Assembly (NCBI GenBank): GCA_018257865.1
Contig: JAEUBA010000001.1
Coordinates: 186,001-250,000 of the forward strand
DNA from: Stereocaulon alpinum
Taxonomy: Eukaryota > Ascomycota > Lecanoromycetes > Lecanorales > Stereocaulaceae
Length of the DNA: 64,000 nucleotides
Reading direction: 5' to 3'
The position numbers and the translations under genes are program-made. The notes beneath the pieces were generated by a model that saw only the letters and a program-made list of their open reading frames with translations, ran no database searches and was not told where the DNA came from. The stretch's first letter is position 1. The number at the start of each line of letters is the position of its first letter. This document shows positions 22,433 through 33,136 of the stretch, piece after piece.

Positions 22433-22844
22433 TGTGCGTGTTTAGTTTTGGTTGTAGTAGAGCAAGAGAAGGAGGGGTTGGTTATTGGAACCTGTTTTTC
22501 GAGGAAAGGGACAGAGGGATGGTTGGTTCGATAGTGGGTGACTTTGTTCCATCAAGCACAATGGGAAGGAAGAGGAAGTTAGGAATGAATGTTGAAATAA
22601 GGGAGTCAAACGAGACTCTTGAATCGAAGAAAGCTCTGTGTCGGTATGATTTTCATCGAGGTATCTTTTGGCCATTATCATTGGAAGACTCGAAAGGTCA
22701 AGACAAAGAATGCCGTAGTGTCAAGACAGATATTAAATGAAAGGATGAAGAAATGGAGCTCATTCAAGGTGATTTGCATGTCATTCCGGAGTAATGATTA
22801 TGCTAATGGTATTTATGGATTCACAACCATGACAGTCCACACAT
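22433..22844. other. intergenic, no gene recognised
   Basis: Purine-rich sequence with overlapping short frames on both strands (22432-22740, 22442-22681 and 22619-22948). None has a recognisable domain, and the last runs antisense to the next gene. Confidence 0.45.
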
Positions 22845-23429
22845 CTATCTTCCACGGACGAAGTCCGACATTCCACGACTTTGACGTCTACTGGAACGAT
22901 GACCCGAGTGCCTTCCTGATGGAGCTTGACCAGCACGTATCCGTATAAACCCGGTTCCAGGGTTTTCGTATAACTCAGGAGGTCCATCAGGGAAAAATTC
23001 ATCAAATCTTAACCCGTGAGAGTCTCGTACTGAAGGATGGGGAACCCGTATTTCGTAAGGAGGTGGACGTTGACTCACGTTCGAACGGTAGGAAGGTGGA
23101 CGGTCGGAAGACTCGGTAGGAGTGCGGTAGAGAGCTGGCATGTCGTCCTCGTATTGGTAATGAGGAGAAGAATACAAGGCTTCCCTCGCTCGCTCGTTTA
23201 GATGACGGTATGCATTATGGAAGTGCTCGCCGTTGCGGGTCCAAGCACGGGAAGGTCGGCGTCCTGCAAGCTGTATGTTGCAACATTTCTCGAAGAAAGC
23301 GTCCCAGGACTTGACGGAAGCGTAAGGTTCGGTGTTTCTGTAAAGTTCCTTCTGTGCTTCCTTATCCTGAGAGCGGAGTTGAACCCACCAGGACCAGATG
23401 GCAGACTCGGTTGATACTGCTGTAGTCAT
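22845..23429 (-). CDS. orphan protein with PPxY motifs, tandem copy A
   Basis: Single exon of 194 residues. The start ATG at 23429 (MTTAVSTES) was chosen because it aligns with the start of copy B (MTMVTES). Residues 10-80 form the part shared with copy B: AF--KC--LQ/IQ--G--PSR, then F--AY--LN-R---AL. The C-terminal half is proline-rich with PPSY and PPPY, both PPxY motifs of the kind bound by WW domains of Rsp5/Nedd4-type ubiquitin ligases, and ends in a Ser/Arg-rich tail. No signal peptide or membrane helix. The family is not recognised and looks lineage-specific. Confidence 0.6.
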   Translation of the reverse strand: MTTAVSTESAIWSWWVQLRSQDKEAQKELYRNTEPYASVKSWDAFFEKCCNIQLAGRRPSRAWTRNGEHFHNAYRHLNERAREALYSSPHYQYEDDMPALYRTPTESSDRPPSYRSNVSQRPPPYEIRVPHPSVRDSHGLRFDEFFPDGPPELYENPGTGFIRIRAGQAPSGRHSGHRSSRRQSRGMSDFVRGR

Positions 23430-24145
23430 TCTTGCTGTGTGGGTAGAGACGGTGTTCAAAGGATGAGATAAGTGATGAAGGAATAGAAAACTGAAGATGG
23501 ATAGAGATAGGCCAGCTCTTATGGTTAGCTGGAAACGAAAGATATAAACGGGCTATGTCAAAGTGTTACGGTGACTCAACAACTATGACCATTTGACCTC
23601 CGGGCTCAGACTTAGAGAATACAAATGAAACACTGTAACGTTGTCTACTTGTTTCATGGTTGGAATCTTAGTCACGAGCCCATCTCTAGGGGCCGATGAG
23701 AGGCAAGGTGCACAGTACCTGCTCTAGATTCACATTGCCAATCAACAAGACAGCGGCTGTTCGTCCAGACATACTGATTAGATGCATTAAGTTGGTTTCA
23801 ACGCTGGGTACGTGCAGTCAGGGGAGACTATCATTTCATGTGCAGGTATGGTGCAGGACCGCCTGCCCGAACTAAATGGCTATATCAAGTATGCTCGTCA
23901 CTTCTCCATCCCTTGAGCGATCTTGCATGCCATTTCGGTCCATCAATGACCGCAATACAAGATTCAGGATTGTACATAAGTTCATCGCCGTTGACTGGTC
24001 CATCGTAGGCTTTGGTTGCGGGTGTCCGGCCGAATGGTAAAGAGGTGATCACACGAACCATCTCTTCCTTCCGTTCGTCTACCCCAATTATGATCCATTA
24101 TTCATTGGACGGCCGTTGCGTAGGACCATTTGGCGAAGCCGGAGA
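23430..24145. other. intergenic between the PPxY paralogues
   Basis: About 0.7 kb without a convincing frame. It should contain the promoter of copy A. Confidence 0.5.
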
Positions 24146-24529
24146 TTATTCGTAGGGAGGTGGAGGTCCCCATTCGTTGGGCGAATCTTCGTCTACGTAT
24201 TCCATCGGTACATAGCGGATGACACGGGCTCCTTCGACGATCTCATCTCCCACGTAATCCCATCTTTGCCTATCTGGATGATCGGGCCTCATGAGGGCTG
24301 TAACAACTCGCTTGTTCAAATTCCAGTAAGCCCGACGGAAATCTTTGCCTAACCCTCGAGAAGGCTCTTTGCCTCGTTTTTGCAATAACGCACATTTGTC
24401 GATGAATGCTTCATAGCTCTGTTTTCGAGAGTTGGCTTCTTCTGAGTAGCTTTGCTTTTCGGCTTCTGTCTCCTCATCACTGAGCCAATGGAGGTAACAG
24501 TAGACTCGACTTTCAGTAACCATAGTCAT
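24146..24529 (-). CDS. orphan protein with C-terminal PPxY, tandem copy B
   Basis: Single exon of 127 residues. The frame stays open upstream of 24529 without ATG, and MTMVTES at 24529 matches the start of copy A. Residues 5-85 align with copy A (EAEKQSY, AFIDKCALLQKRGKEPSR, FRRAYWNLNKRVVTAL). The protein ends in GPPPPYE, placing a PPxY motif at the extreme C-terminus. It is shorter than copy A, which has an added Ser/Arg-rich tail. The two genes are 716 bp apart in the same direction, so a tandem duplication is the simplest origin. Function is unknown; the PPxY end suggests a WW-domain partner. Confidence 0.6.
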   Translation of the reverse strand: MTMVTESRVYCYLHWLSDEETEAEKQSYSEEANSRKQSYEAFIDKCALLQKRGKEPSRGLGKDFRRAYWNLNKRVVTALMRPDHPDRQRWDYVGDEIVEGARVIRYVPMEYVDEDSPNEWGPPPPYE

Positions 24530-25255
24530 TTTGACGAATGTGGAGGGGATAGGATAGTCCGCGAAATTTAAGAATTCGATATAGGGAAATTTATGGCTTT
24601 GAAGTTGGAAAGAACCCAAATGGTGATAGTGAAAGTGGTAAGTTGGAAGTTTGAGGAGGAGGCCCTGATGAGCCAACAGTCTTATGAGGAGAGTCCATGA
24701 CACAAATACGACGATGTGTGACACCTTGTCTCACTAAAAGTGACACAAACCAATTATTGGCTGTTAGATCGACGGGCTTACAGATGCAACATGACCTTGT
24801 CCATATCTCTCTCCAGGTCTTTACTGGGCCACATGATCATCTCCAAGACTACATGGTTGGCAAGTTTGCCACAACTTACCTAAATATAGACATTTCAGCA
24901 CGCAGGGATCGATTCAGACCAGCGGCAAGATCCCCGTGAAACGTATACCCTTGATCATTTGACCTTACGTACGGAAACTTTTGAAGTGGCAAGCCACTCC
25001 TTGCTGGCGCTGCCAATGCTGGTGATACTTGTTGATTGGAATCGTAAACGGTCTAGTGTGATAATACACAATTCAAGTGCCATACATAGCCATTGTTGCT
25101 TCAAGCGCTCGGGACATTTCTAGTGCAATCTGTGAGGTGTGTCTTCTAGATGGGTCAATCACCATGCAAATCGAGCATTTGCTTGCATCGTTCGTATCTT
25201 TTGGTGGATAGCCTGAGAAGGTCTGAGTGCCATGAGATGGACTGAGGCATGCAAT
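24530..25255. other. intergenic, no gene recognised
   Basis: A short plus-strand frame at 24697-24939 has no recognisable feature. The stretch next to 24529 should hold the copy B promoter. Confidence 0.45.
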
Positions 25256-25756
25256 TCAGGCGTGTACCTCAATCGTAATTTCTACGTTGATCAGGCGGTA
25301 CTGGTACTCTATGTGAGAAGGACATGTGTGACGACGGCGATTTTCAATCAAGACCTGGCTCACATTTGCTTCAATATTAGAATGGGGCCATCTGGAAAAG
25401 TTTTGATACCCAACCGCAAGTTCAGCGGATCGAGCAGGAGATTCTTGTACGTCTTGATATTCTACAAACCTTCTCATCGAAACGGGGATTTCGTTGTCGA
25501 GCGGAAGCTCTTAGACCATCAATTGATAGCCGGAGTCCCTGGAGGCCATAAACATGACGTCCGTCAGTTAAGCTAGCGTGTATGGAATTACGCATCTAGC
25601 CATGCCCATGCTGAGATATACGCGTCTTTGTTGGCGCTCGAGGAGCCGTGAAACTGCTTGGCAAGCGGGCCCATGATCAACGTTGCGAGCGATGGACGGA
25701 ATACTTCTCAACTCGTAGGTGTCCGGACCCTCGCCAACTGACCCACTTGTAAGGCC
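25256..25756 (-). pseudogene. possible decayed gene with two in-frame TAA codons
   Basis: A minus-strand frame of 167 codons is interrupted only by TAA at 25570-25568 and 25513-25511 and ends with TGA at 25258-25256. The text on both sides of each stop reads like one continuous, mostly polar protein. Both stops would arise from CAA by C-to-T change at CpA, the RIP signature. No domain is recognised. About eight stops would be expected by chance in a random frame of this length, so the evidence is suggestive only. Confidence 0.3.
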
Positions 25757-26043
25757 TCATGGGAATGTCCATATGGTTTTTCAAGTGTAAGGCTCACTGG
25801 GCAAAGCGACTCAGCAGCTTCGTTGAACAATGAGAGGCCAAAATATCTGCTTGGAAGGACTAGCCGGACGAGGCCCGCCCTAAAGCGAAGAATATACGAT
25901 TCAACTGCTACGATGACAATCTATGGAGTGTCATGCAAAGGGTAATGTCGCACGTGCATAGTATAGTTGGAGACTACATTTCAAGACCAGTGCAAGCTTG
26001 CCATCCAGTACAATGACTCCAAGCCGAGGAAGCTGAAGGGGTA

Positions 26044-26241
26044 TCAAAGAGCTGAATTAATGGACAATGATTCCCTGCGTTTGATATTCCATGAGGCAAT
26101 CATACTCTCAACCTGTTGGTGGGTCGAAAGAGGGACCAGATCTGCAAGATTGAGTCTAAGTTGCTCCGCGTTCCTCGCTGCCTGCTGCTGCTCCGCCACA
26201 TTCGTTTCAGATTCATTTGTCTCCGCTAACCATGACATCAC
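26044..26241 (-). CDS. short Gln/Ala/Glu-rich helical frame, doubtful exon
   Basis: Minus-strand open frame of up to 65 codons with composition typical of a coiled coil (NVAEQQQAARNAEQLRLNL) and coding-like codon choice, ending in TGA at 26046-26044. No in-frame ATG or matching upstream exon could be established. It may be one exon of a small gene or a remnant. Function unknown. Confidence 0.25.
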   Translation of the reverse strand: MMSWLAETNESETNVAEQQQAARNAEQLRLNLADLVPLSTHQQVESMIASWNIKRRESLSINSAL

Positions 26242-26327
26242 TCACGATAAGGGATGGATCTTGAAGAGAGATCCTTTCATGCTTCTGTTCCTGCTCATAG
26301 TATGTCAGATTGGATCCTGCGCCCATC

Positions 26328-27118
26328 ATGGCATTGAGGAAAGGCGAACACTTGTCAGTGTGGCTAAAGCGCGTCCTTATTCCCTTCTGGACCATACAGT
26401 CAACTTCGATGCTTGCTATCATCGTAGCCATTATTCGTGTTTACACCAACGGAAATGCTCTTTTCCCGTAAGAGTTTTCCATTCTGTAAGGGTCACAAGT
26501 GATCTGATGGCTAGCACGTCTCTGTCATAGGCTGATAACGACAATCCTTATTTCTGCCGCCATCTGCATGGTTTTCAATGTCTCAGAGATCGTCCTGTTT
26601 ATACGATCTGGTTTGCAACCAAAGACATACCTCATCTTTCAGGTCATAAAAACGGCCGGTTAGTTCTCCATAGCTTGGATTATAATCTTTATTGCGTCAA
26701 GAGGGAACAGACCACCTTATGGTGGATATTATTTCTTTGTCATAGCTACGTACACCGAGACGGGAGCAGTCGGAAATTCTGCAATCTTGTATGTCCCATA
26801 TCCATGGTCTTTTGCAAATCAGGGGCTTCCGGATTTGCCTGGGGCAATACCACTGATCGCATATTGCTCAATAGTCTTATATTCCTTGCAACACCCCTCT
26901 ACGGAAACATTGTGTTTCATCGCCACCGCCGCGGTCAGCATAGAGTTCCTGACAAAGACCAAGACATTGGTTCAGCGGACTTTTCAAGCATTTCAGATCG
27001 GAATCTGGCTGTGTATGGTATTGAGGGTGCAGTAGGACCCTTTTTGGAAAGGATAGCACAGGTGCAGAGAAGATTTTGTGGGAGCTGGGTGGTTGTCAAA
27101 TCAGAAGGACGAATGTAA
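26328..27118 (+). pseudogene. four-helix membrane protein gene with an in-frame TAG
   Basis: Three exons fit in phase: 26328-26467, 26531-26788 and 26875-27118 (214 codons). Introns of 63 and 86 bp carry GTAAGA/TATGTC donors and CATAG/AATAG acceptors. Four hydrophobic helices are visible: FWTIQSTSMLAIIVAIIRVY, then ILISAAICMVFNVSEIVLFI, then FSIAWIIIFIAS, then AIFLIFLATPLYGNIVF followed by a HRHRR stop-transfer cluster. This is the layout of a common uncharacterised fungal four-TM family. TAG at 26661-26663 (codon 91) falls at the start of the third helix; TGG-to-TAG would be a RIP-type change. Alternatively, an 84-bp intron (26659-26742) would splice it out but also remove helix 3. The true stop lies next to a transposon insertion at 27124. 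Confidence 0.6.
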
Positions 27119-27123
27119 CCTAG
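27119..27123. repeat. target-site duplication, left copy (CCTAG)
   Basis: CCTAG directly precedes the left terminal repeat and recurs at 28364-28368 after the right one. Confidence 0.6.
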
Positions 27124-28363
27124 TACGGTGTGCCGTAATGGGCAAATAGCCATATCAAATATTTTGAACTTTTATTTTGAACTTTTATTTTGAACTTTTA
27201 TTTCTAAAACCTACCCCACCACATTTGCAATTATCAATAATCCAGCAACTACACCACCACCAGCGATCCAATCATCTACAGCGCCTACAGTATAGCTTAT
27301 CTAATAGTACTCCATCAAATTCCTACCTCTTATCCTTATAGCGCCGCGCACAATTGACCTAGACTCCCACCGAGAATAGATCCTCGATACCTATAATAGG
27401 GGTACTACTGCGGGTGTTAGGTGATCACATAGAGCAAGTCGATATGGATGGTATTCAACTAGAAGAACTAAACTAAGGAAGGAAAGCTATGTACATAGAG
27501 CGCGTGCATAATATGTTAGGGACGCGGCTCGGTGGGCGCTAAGGCCAAAGGAGCCTAGCGTTAGACCTAGCCGAGTCGGACACGAGTCGAACCGGACCTA
27601 GTCCGAGTCGGACATAGGCCATAATGTATAGACACTAGCAAGCAGCGACACCTATGCATATGCACGTAACAGCGGGGGATATCCTCGTCTAGGTGTATAG
27701 ACACTACCCTACAGTCAGTATAAAGATACTACGGAGGCGCCTCTAAGTCTACTGCTATCGACTGTAGGCCTTCCGCAACCTATATTTCTATATATACTTA
27801 ACAGCGGTATAGATTACTAAGCACTTACTACGTAGTACTTAACTATATCTTAGCTACCAACTAAGGCGCTAGTAACGTATAAGGACCTCTATAGCAATAC
27901 GTATACATATACTTATTAGTATATATTATAGGCGGGCCTTCCCTACCGCCAGCTGGGGCGGAGACCTAGACTATATAATAGCGGGGTGGAATCGCAACCC
28001 GCCCAGCCACTCGTAGACGTAGGATAGTATATAGAAGGAGGGCGGGAGGCTAGTAGGAGGTTATCTTACTTATAGGGAGCAGTCAGCGCAGTCTACTATA
28101 TATTATTAGTAGAGATAATAAGTATTTTACCTATTTCCGGCGGCGATATATACGGTAGCTGGAGACGATAGCGTATAGTTCTAACCACTAGGAATAGTTT
28201 ATAACGTATAGAGATAACTATACTATGTGCGCTATAGGTGATTAGATAGCTAGTAGTAGTATAGTTACTAGATTATTAATAATTGCAAATGTGGTAGGGT
28301 AGGTTTTCAAAATAAAAGTTCAAAATATTTGATATAGCTATTTGCCTATTACGGCACACCGTA
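27124..28363. mobile_element. 1.24-kb TIR element, non-autonomous or degraded
   Basis: The ends are long terminal inverted repeats of about 93-119 bp: left 27124-27242 and right about 28271-28363, both starting TACGGTGTGCCGTAAT when read inward. The arms differ mainly by transitions. The left arm also carries three tandem copies of a 13-bp unit (TTTGAACTTTTAT), against one on the right. Flanking CCTAG duplications mark the insertion; if the terminal TA is instead the duplication, a Tc1/mariner-type origin is possible. No transposase frame remains. The interior is TA-rich with RIP-like composition, apart from a GC-richer patch at 27510-27620. It inserted one base after the stop codon of the four-helix gene. 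Confidence 0.75.
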
Positions 28364-28368
28364 CCTAG

Positions 28369-28534
28369 CTGCTGTATAGTATATTATAATTGGAAGACAC
28401 GGATCAATATTAGCCATATAAAGCAGAACTTTTCGGAAAGCTCTACCTTCACACCCTAACGCCGTCTCTTAATCTATAATATTAGTAGTAACATATAGTG
28501 CCAATTAGTCTGCTTAGGTTGGATTAACCTTAAC
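28369..28534. other. 166-bp host remnant between two insertions
   Basis: This is the host DNA between the right duplication of the TIR element and the left duplication of the copia element. It is TA-rich, suggesting RIP has spread into it. Confidence 0.6.
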
Positions 28535-28539
28535 ATAAC

Positions 28540-28743
28540 TATCGGTAGAACCTAGCTGCTAGGTTGTACCGATTAGTAGGTACTTAATCCCCTATTACCT
28601 ACCCCGGACAACCTAATTAGCAGGGTGTCTATTAGGCTTAGTAAACTAGGGATTGATTGAATCTAGCTAGCTAAGCTATGGTATTTTATCTAGGAGTTAG
28701 CGCTAAGCCGCTAGTTACGGAGCGGAGCGATATTATTCCGATA
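28540..28743 (-). repeat. copia element LTR (3' LTR in element orientation)
   Basis: 204 bp, paired with 40198-40401. I count about 16 differences between them, all transitions. This copy has TA at both ends where the other has TG and CA, so it is the more mutated at the termini. Confidence 0.9.
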
Positions 28744-31700
28744 CTAGCAAAAGTTTTAGAAAGTTGAAAAAATAGTACTAATCGACGCTAAATTTAGTAA
28801 TTAGCTAGTATAGAAACGGGCCTATAAGGCTAAGTAATACTATAATCTAATTAATTAAGTTATAGCTTCTCTTTCTACCTAAGTGTTTATCTTTAACTTA
28901 ATAGTATTACTATCTACTAATTACTTTAACGCCTAGTAGCAGCGCTCCTTAGTTATAGTATCTACTAAGTTATAATTACTATTAATCTACCGCACCTTAT
29001 TAATTTCCCTTCTCTTATAGGACTGCCGTAGTCCTATTATATTAATTATTAGGTATTTCTTAGCAGTAGTACTAAGCTATATAATATAATTATATAGGGA
29101 ATAGGAGTCGGTATATAGAATTAGTAGGATCTTCGCCTAAGTAATACCCTTAATAGTAGATTATAGGGCGGTAGTAATATCGAACCCTACTACTATTATA
29201 TATAGCTCTAAAGCTAGCACTGATCTTATAACTCTCTTATATTTAGTACTACTCTAGTAGATAATATTACCGCTAATATTAATAGTCGATTTATTAAGCT
29301 ATTACTCGTTAGTAAGGATAATAATATACCTAATCTAAAAGCTAAGGTTAGTATTATTAGCGAAGGCCGTATTAATAAAGACTAGTAGTTTCAGCTTCTC
29401 TAAAGTAAGCTTAACGAATTATAGACCTTAGCGGTAGTTCTCCTTTTACTAATTTAACTATTTATTTAACTAATCAGCGTCTTCTTTTACTAGCTGAGTA
29501 ATTTAAGCTACCCTAGATAGTATAAAAGCTATCTCTAGTTAACTTATAGAGGCTATATAGGTACTGCGGGCTCTTTCCTTAATATATTACGATTTAATAT
29601 CGCTAGCGGTGGCGGTATTAATCGTATTAATTTTATTATATTGCCGTTACTGCGAGAGTTTTAGAATATCGCCGTTAGTAGAGATAGTAGTACTATTAAA
29701 TTAGAGGTCTTTTTCTTTATCTAGCTTCTTAATTGGCTTTACTAGGAAGCCTATATTAAGTCGTACTTTTTCTTCTAGCTCTAAGTATTTAGTTATCCCG
29801 CAGAATAGTAAGTTATTAGTCTATAGGCTAACGATCGCCTACTTAGAGAATATAAGGTAAGGATCGAATAAGGAGACGGTAAGGCCTAGCTTTTTAGTAT
29901 AGTAGTTATAGTAGGTCCTAAACTAATACGTCCCTACCTTTAGGACGCTATATAGCGGGCGGACTACTTTTAGTATATTATCTCCTAGGTTAGTACCTTA
30001 TAGCGGTTTTATATAGATAAGGCGGCTTAGTACTAAAGTTAACTATATATAAGCTTATAAGATATCGCGTATATAGAGGTTACGTAGTAGAATTATAGCG
30101 AGATAAACGATAAGGCGCTAGCTAGCGCGTTAAATTATTAGTAACTACGTTAGTACCTCCTTCTTACCTTTATTATTATAGGCTTAGACGACTAGCCTAG
30201 ACTTTTCGAATAGTATAGTACTATCCTACTTAATATTATTAACGAATCAGCAGCTGAAGATACGAGTATATAGTAGTATATCTTACTTACTAATAATCTT
30301 AAAGACTCCCTTAGTAATAAGGCCGTCGATTTCTTTTCGATAAGAGTTAATAAATAGGCTATTTAGTAAGCGAATAGTACCTTCTAACTAAAGCTTTATT
30401 AATAGGTCGATATCTAAAAGCTCCTTATTAGTAAGGTAAGTATAGCGGGTAGGTAGGTATCGCTATTACTACGGATTCTAATATATAGTAGTAGCTTCTT
30501 TAGTAGGTAGGTCTACTTAAGTTATAGGAGGCGTTTTATTAGTTAATTCGACTAAGTAAGGCTTAACTAATATAATTCGAAAGGTTATAAGGCTGCTACT
30601 AAGTTTAACTATATAGGCTTAGTTATCTATAGCGAGTAGTTAGTAGGGCCCTTTCTATCCTTTACCTTTTCGCTATACTAGGACGTTGCTACTAATAGGA
30701 GTATCTAGAATTACGTCGCTTTATAAACCGTTACGGTAGCGTAAGGCTTTAGTAATATCTCTCTTTACTAGTAATTCTAACACTTCTTTTATTATACGTT
30801 TAATAGCCTTACCTCGTTCCGTAATTAATAGGTATATAGGGTCTAATTTAGTAAGCTTTAGAAACGTACTAAATAGAAGTAGCGTAGGAGTTAGCCTATT
30901 AGGTTTAGCTATATTATTAATTACCTTAATAGCGATTTATAAGACGAATTACTTACCTAGTAGTAGGAGATCTTTTTAGATAATATTATAAGTACGCCTA
31001 AGAGGTGCGTAGTAGCGTTTAACTAGACTAATTAAGTAGTATACTTTAATAGGGACGTATTTTAATTTAATTACTATCCCTTTTACCTTAGAGGCGAATT
31101 TAGTGCTAATAAATTACTTACTAGCGTTATAGACTAGTATATCTAGTAGTCTAATATAAGTATTAATCTAGTAGGCTTATAGCGTATCCTAGACCGTCTC
31201 CGCTAAAATATCTTTAAGGAAGCGGGCGGTTTAGAAACGCGTAGCCTTATTAACTATATATAGGACTAAGAGGGTAGGGCTATCTAAGTATATAATATTA
31301 ATTATTACTAAGTAATTAAATTATAGGTCGTTTTTAATAGTAAATTTAAACCTTCCTAGCGATCTTCTATATTTCTAGTAAGTTAAGTAGAACTTACTAA
31401 GTCGGTTGATAGCGTCCTAGTCGAAACGGTAGCTAAAGCGCTTTAGTAGGCGTACTAAGCGTATTATTAATAGGTAGCTGAAGCGGCGGTATAGATATTA
31501 AAGATCCTACTCTATTAATTAGCTACTTATAACGCCGTTATTAGTATAGGCGTTAATATAGGCGTTTGCTAGCGACGTTCCCTATATAAGGAATAGGTAA
31601 CTATATAGCCTTATAATAGGGACTTACCTATTACCGCTAACTAAGTAGTTAGTTAGATTATTAAAATAAAAACCTGCCTAGTTGAGGTCTCGTAGGCAGA

Positions 31701-32873
31701 GAAGGAATAGTGTATTAGCGTCGATAATATAGAATTCGATAATACTAATTAGTAATTAGATAGTAATAGTACCTCTAGATAAGGCGTCGCTAATACCGAA
31801 TTTAAATCTAGCGCTACTAGCCTTATCGGTATTAATATTAACGTTTTACTTACGCCGCAGTGCTAAGTATTAGCTATAGCCTACTAATAAGTTATAGGTA
31901 GCGCTAGTATCGATTATAAGGCCGTAGAAGTAGCTATCGCCGTATCTTTTCGTAGGGCGGTAAGTTGCTTCTCCCTAGATATTAATATTAATATTATTCT
32001 AGATAGATAGCGCCTTAGTAACGGTATATAAAGTCGCCTAATTAGCTAGCTTTTAGTATACAGCCTTACTATTAATTATACCTATTAATATTAGAAATAC
32101 CTTACTATTACCTTAGTTAGGTAGATTATTAGCGGTATCCTCCTTAGTAGTACTACCTTCGCTATCGCCTTCCCTTTCGCCCTTAATGTTAGTAAGGTAT
32201 TGCTTAAAGCTACGTTAGCGTTCTTCCTTAGGGTAATTAGTTAACTAGTATCCTTCCTTTTTATAGATAAAGTATCGCTTTTTATTCGTCGAATTACTAG
32301 AATTATTAGAATTAGTAGAGTTATATCTTAGCTTACTTAGATATCTTAATTAGCTACGACTACTAGATTCGCGGTTATAACTACTAGATTTACGGTTTCG
32401 ATAGTAGCGGTTAGTATATATTATTTCGCTTAGCGATAAGACGCTACAGCGGTCTTATAAGGCTATAGATAATTAAAGGTCCTAGATAAGGTTTTATATA
32501 GTATTTAGTAGTTTTTAGTAGACGATCTTATAGGTAGGTATAGACTTATAAGTAGTAATTATCTTTTAGTAGATAAAGCTATCCCTATAAAGGCTTTTAT
32601 TTAGACTATATTATAGCTCTCTTAGTTTAGATACTATAGTATTTAGGTACTCCGTTAGGGTCTTATCTTTATTATAGTTAATAAATAGTTATAAGGATAC
32701 GCTATTCTATTTATTAAGGTAGGCGATTTAGTATTCTCTTCCTTTAAAGTTTTTTTTAAAGGTAAGCTGTAGTAAGTCTAAGTTTATAGCTAAAAAGGAA
32801 GACTAATTATTAAAGTAGAAATTAAGTATATTACTACTAAGTATATACTAAAGGGCTATATAGTGTTACGATC

Positions 32874-33136
32874 CTAATCTAGAGGCCCTACTACTAGTAT
32901 AGAGGTGGCGTATTAGTATAGAGATAGCTTAGTATACTAGTTAATATAGTTCCCGAATAGGGACTAGCGGCGAGCTAGCCCTAGGGGTATTTAGGCTTAT
33001 AAGCTTACTAGCTCTTTCCTTTCTTCTTCGTCCTATTTTCTAGATACTAAGCGTAGCCTATTAGCTAAATCCTAATATAAGGTAGTTTTCTTTAAAGCTG
33101 CCTTCTCCTACGATTACCTCTAGGCGAGCTATAATA
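32874..33136 (+). repeat. gypsy element 5' LTR
   Basis: 263 bp, starting TGTTACG and ending CTATAATA, a decayed form of CGTAACA. Paired with 39050-39322 and preceded by TATAG. Confidence 0.85.
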
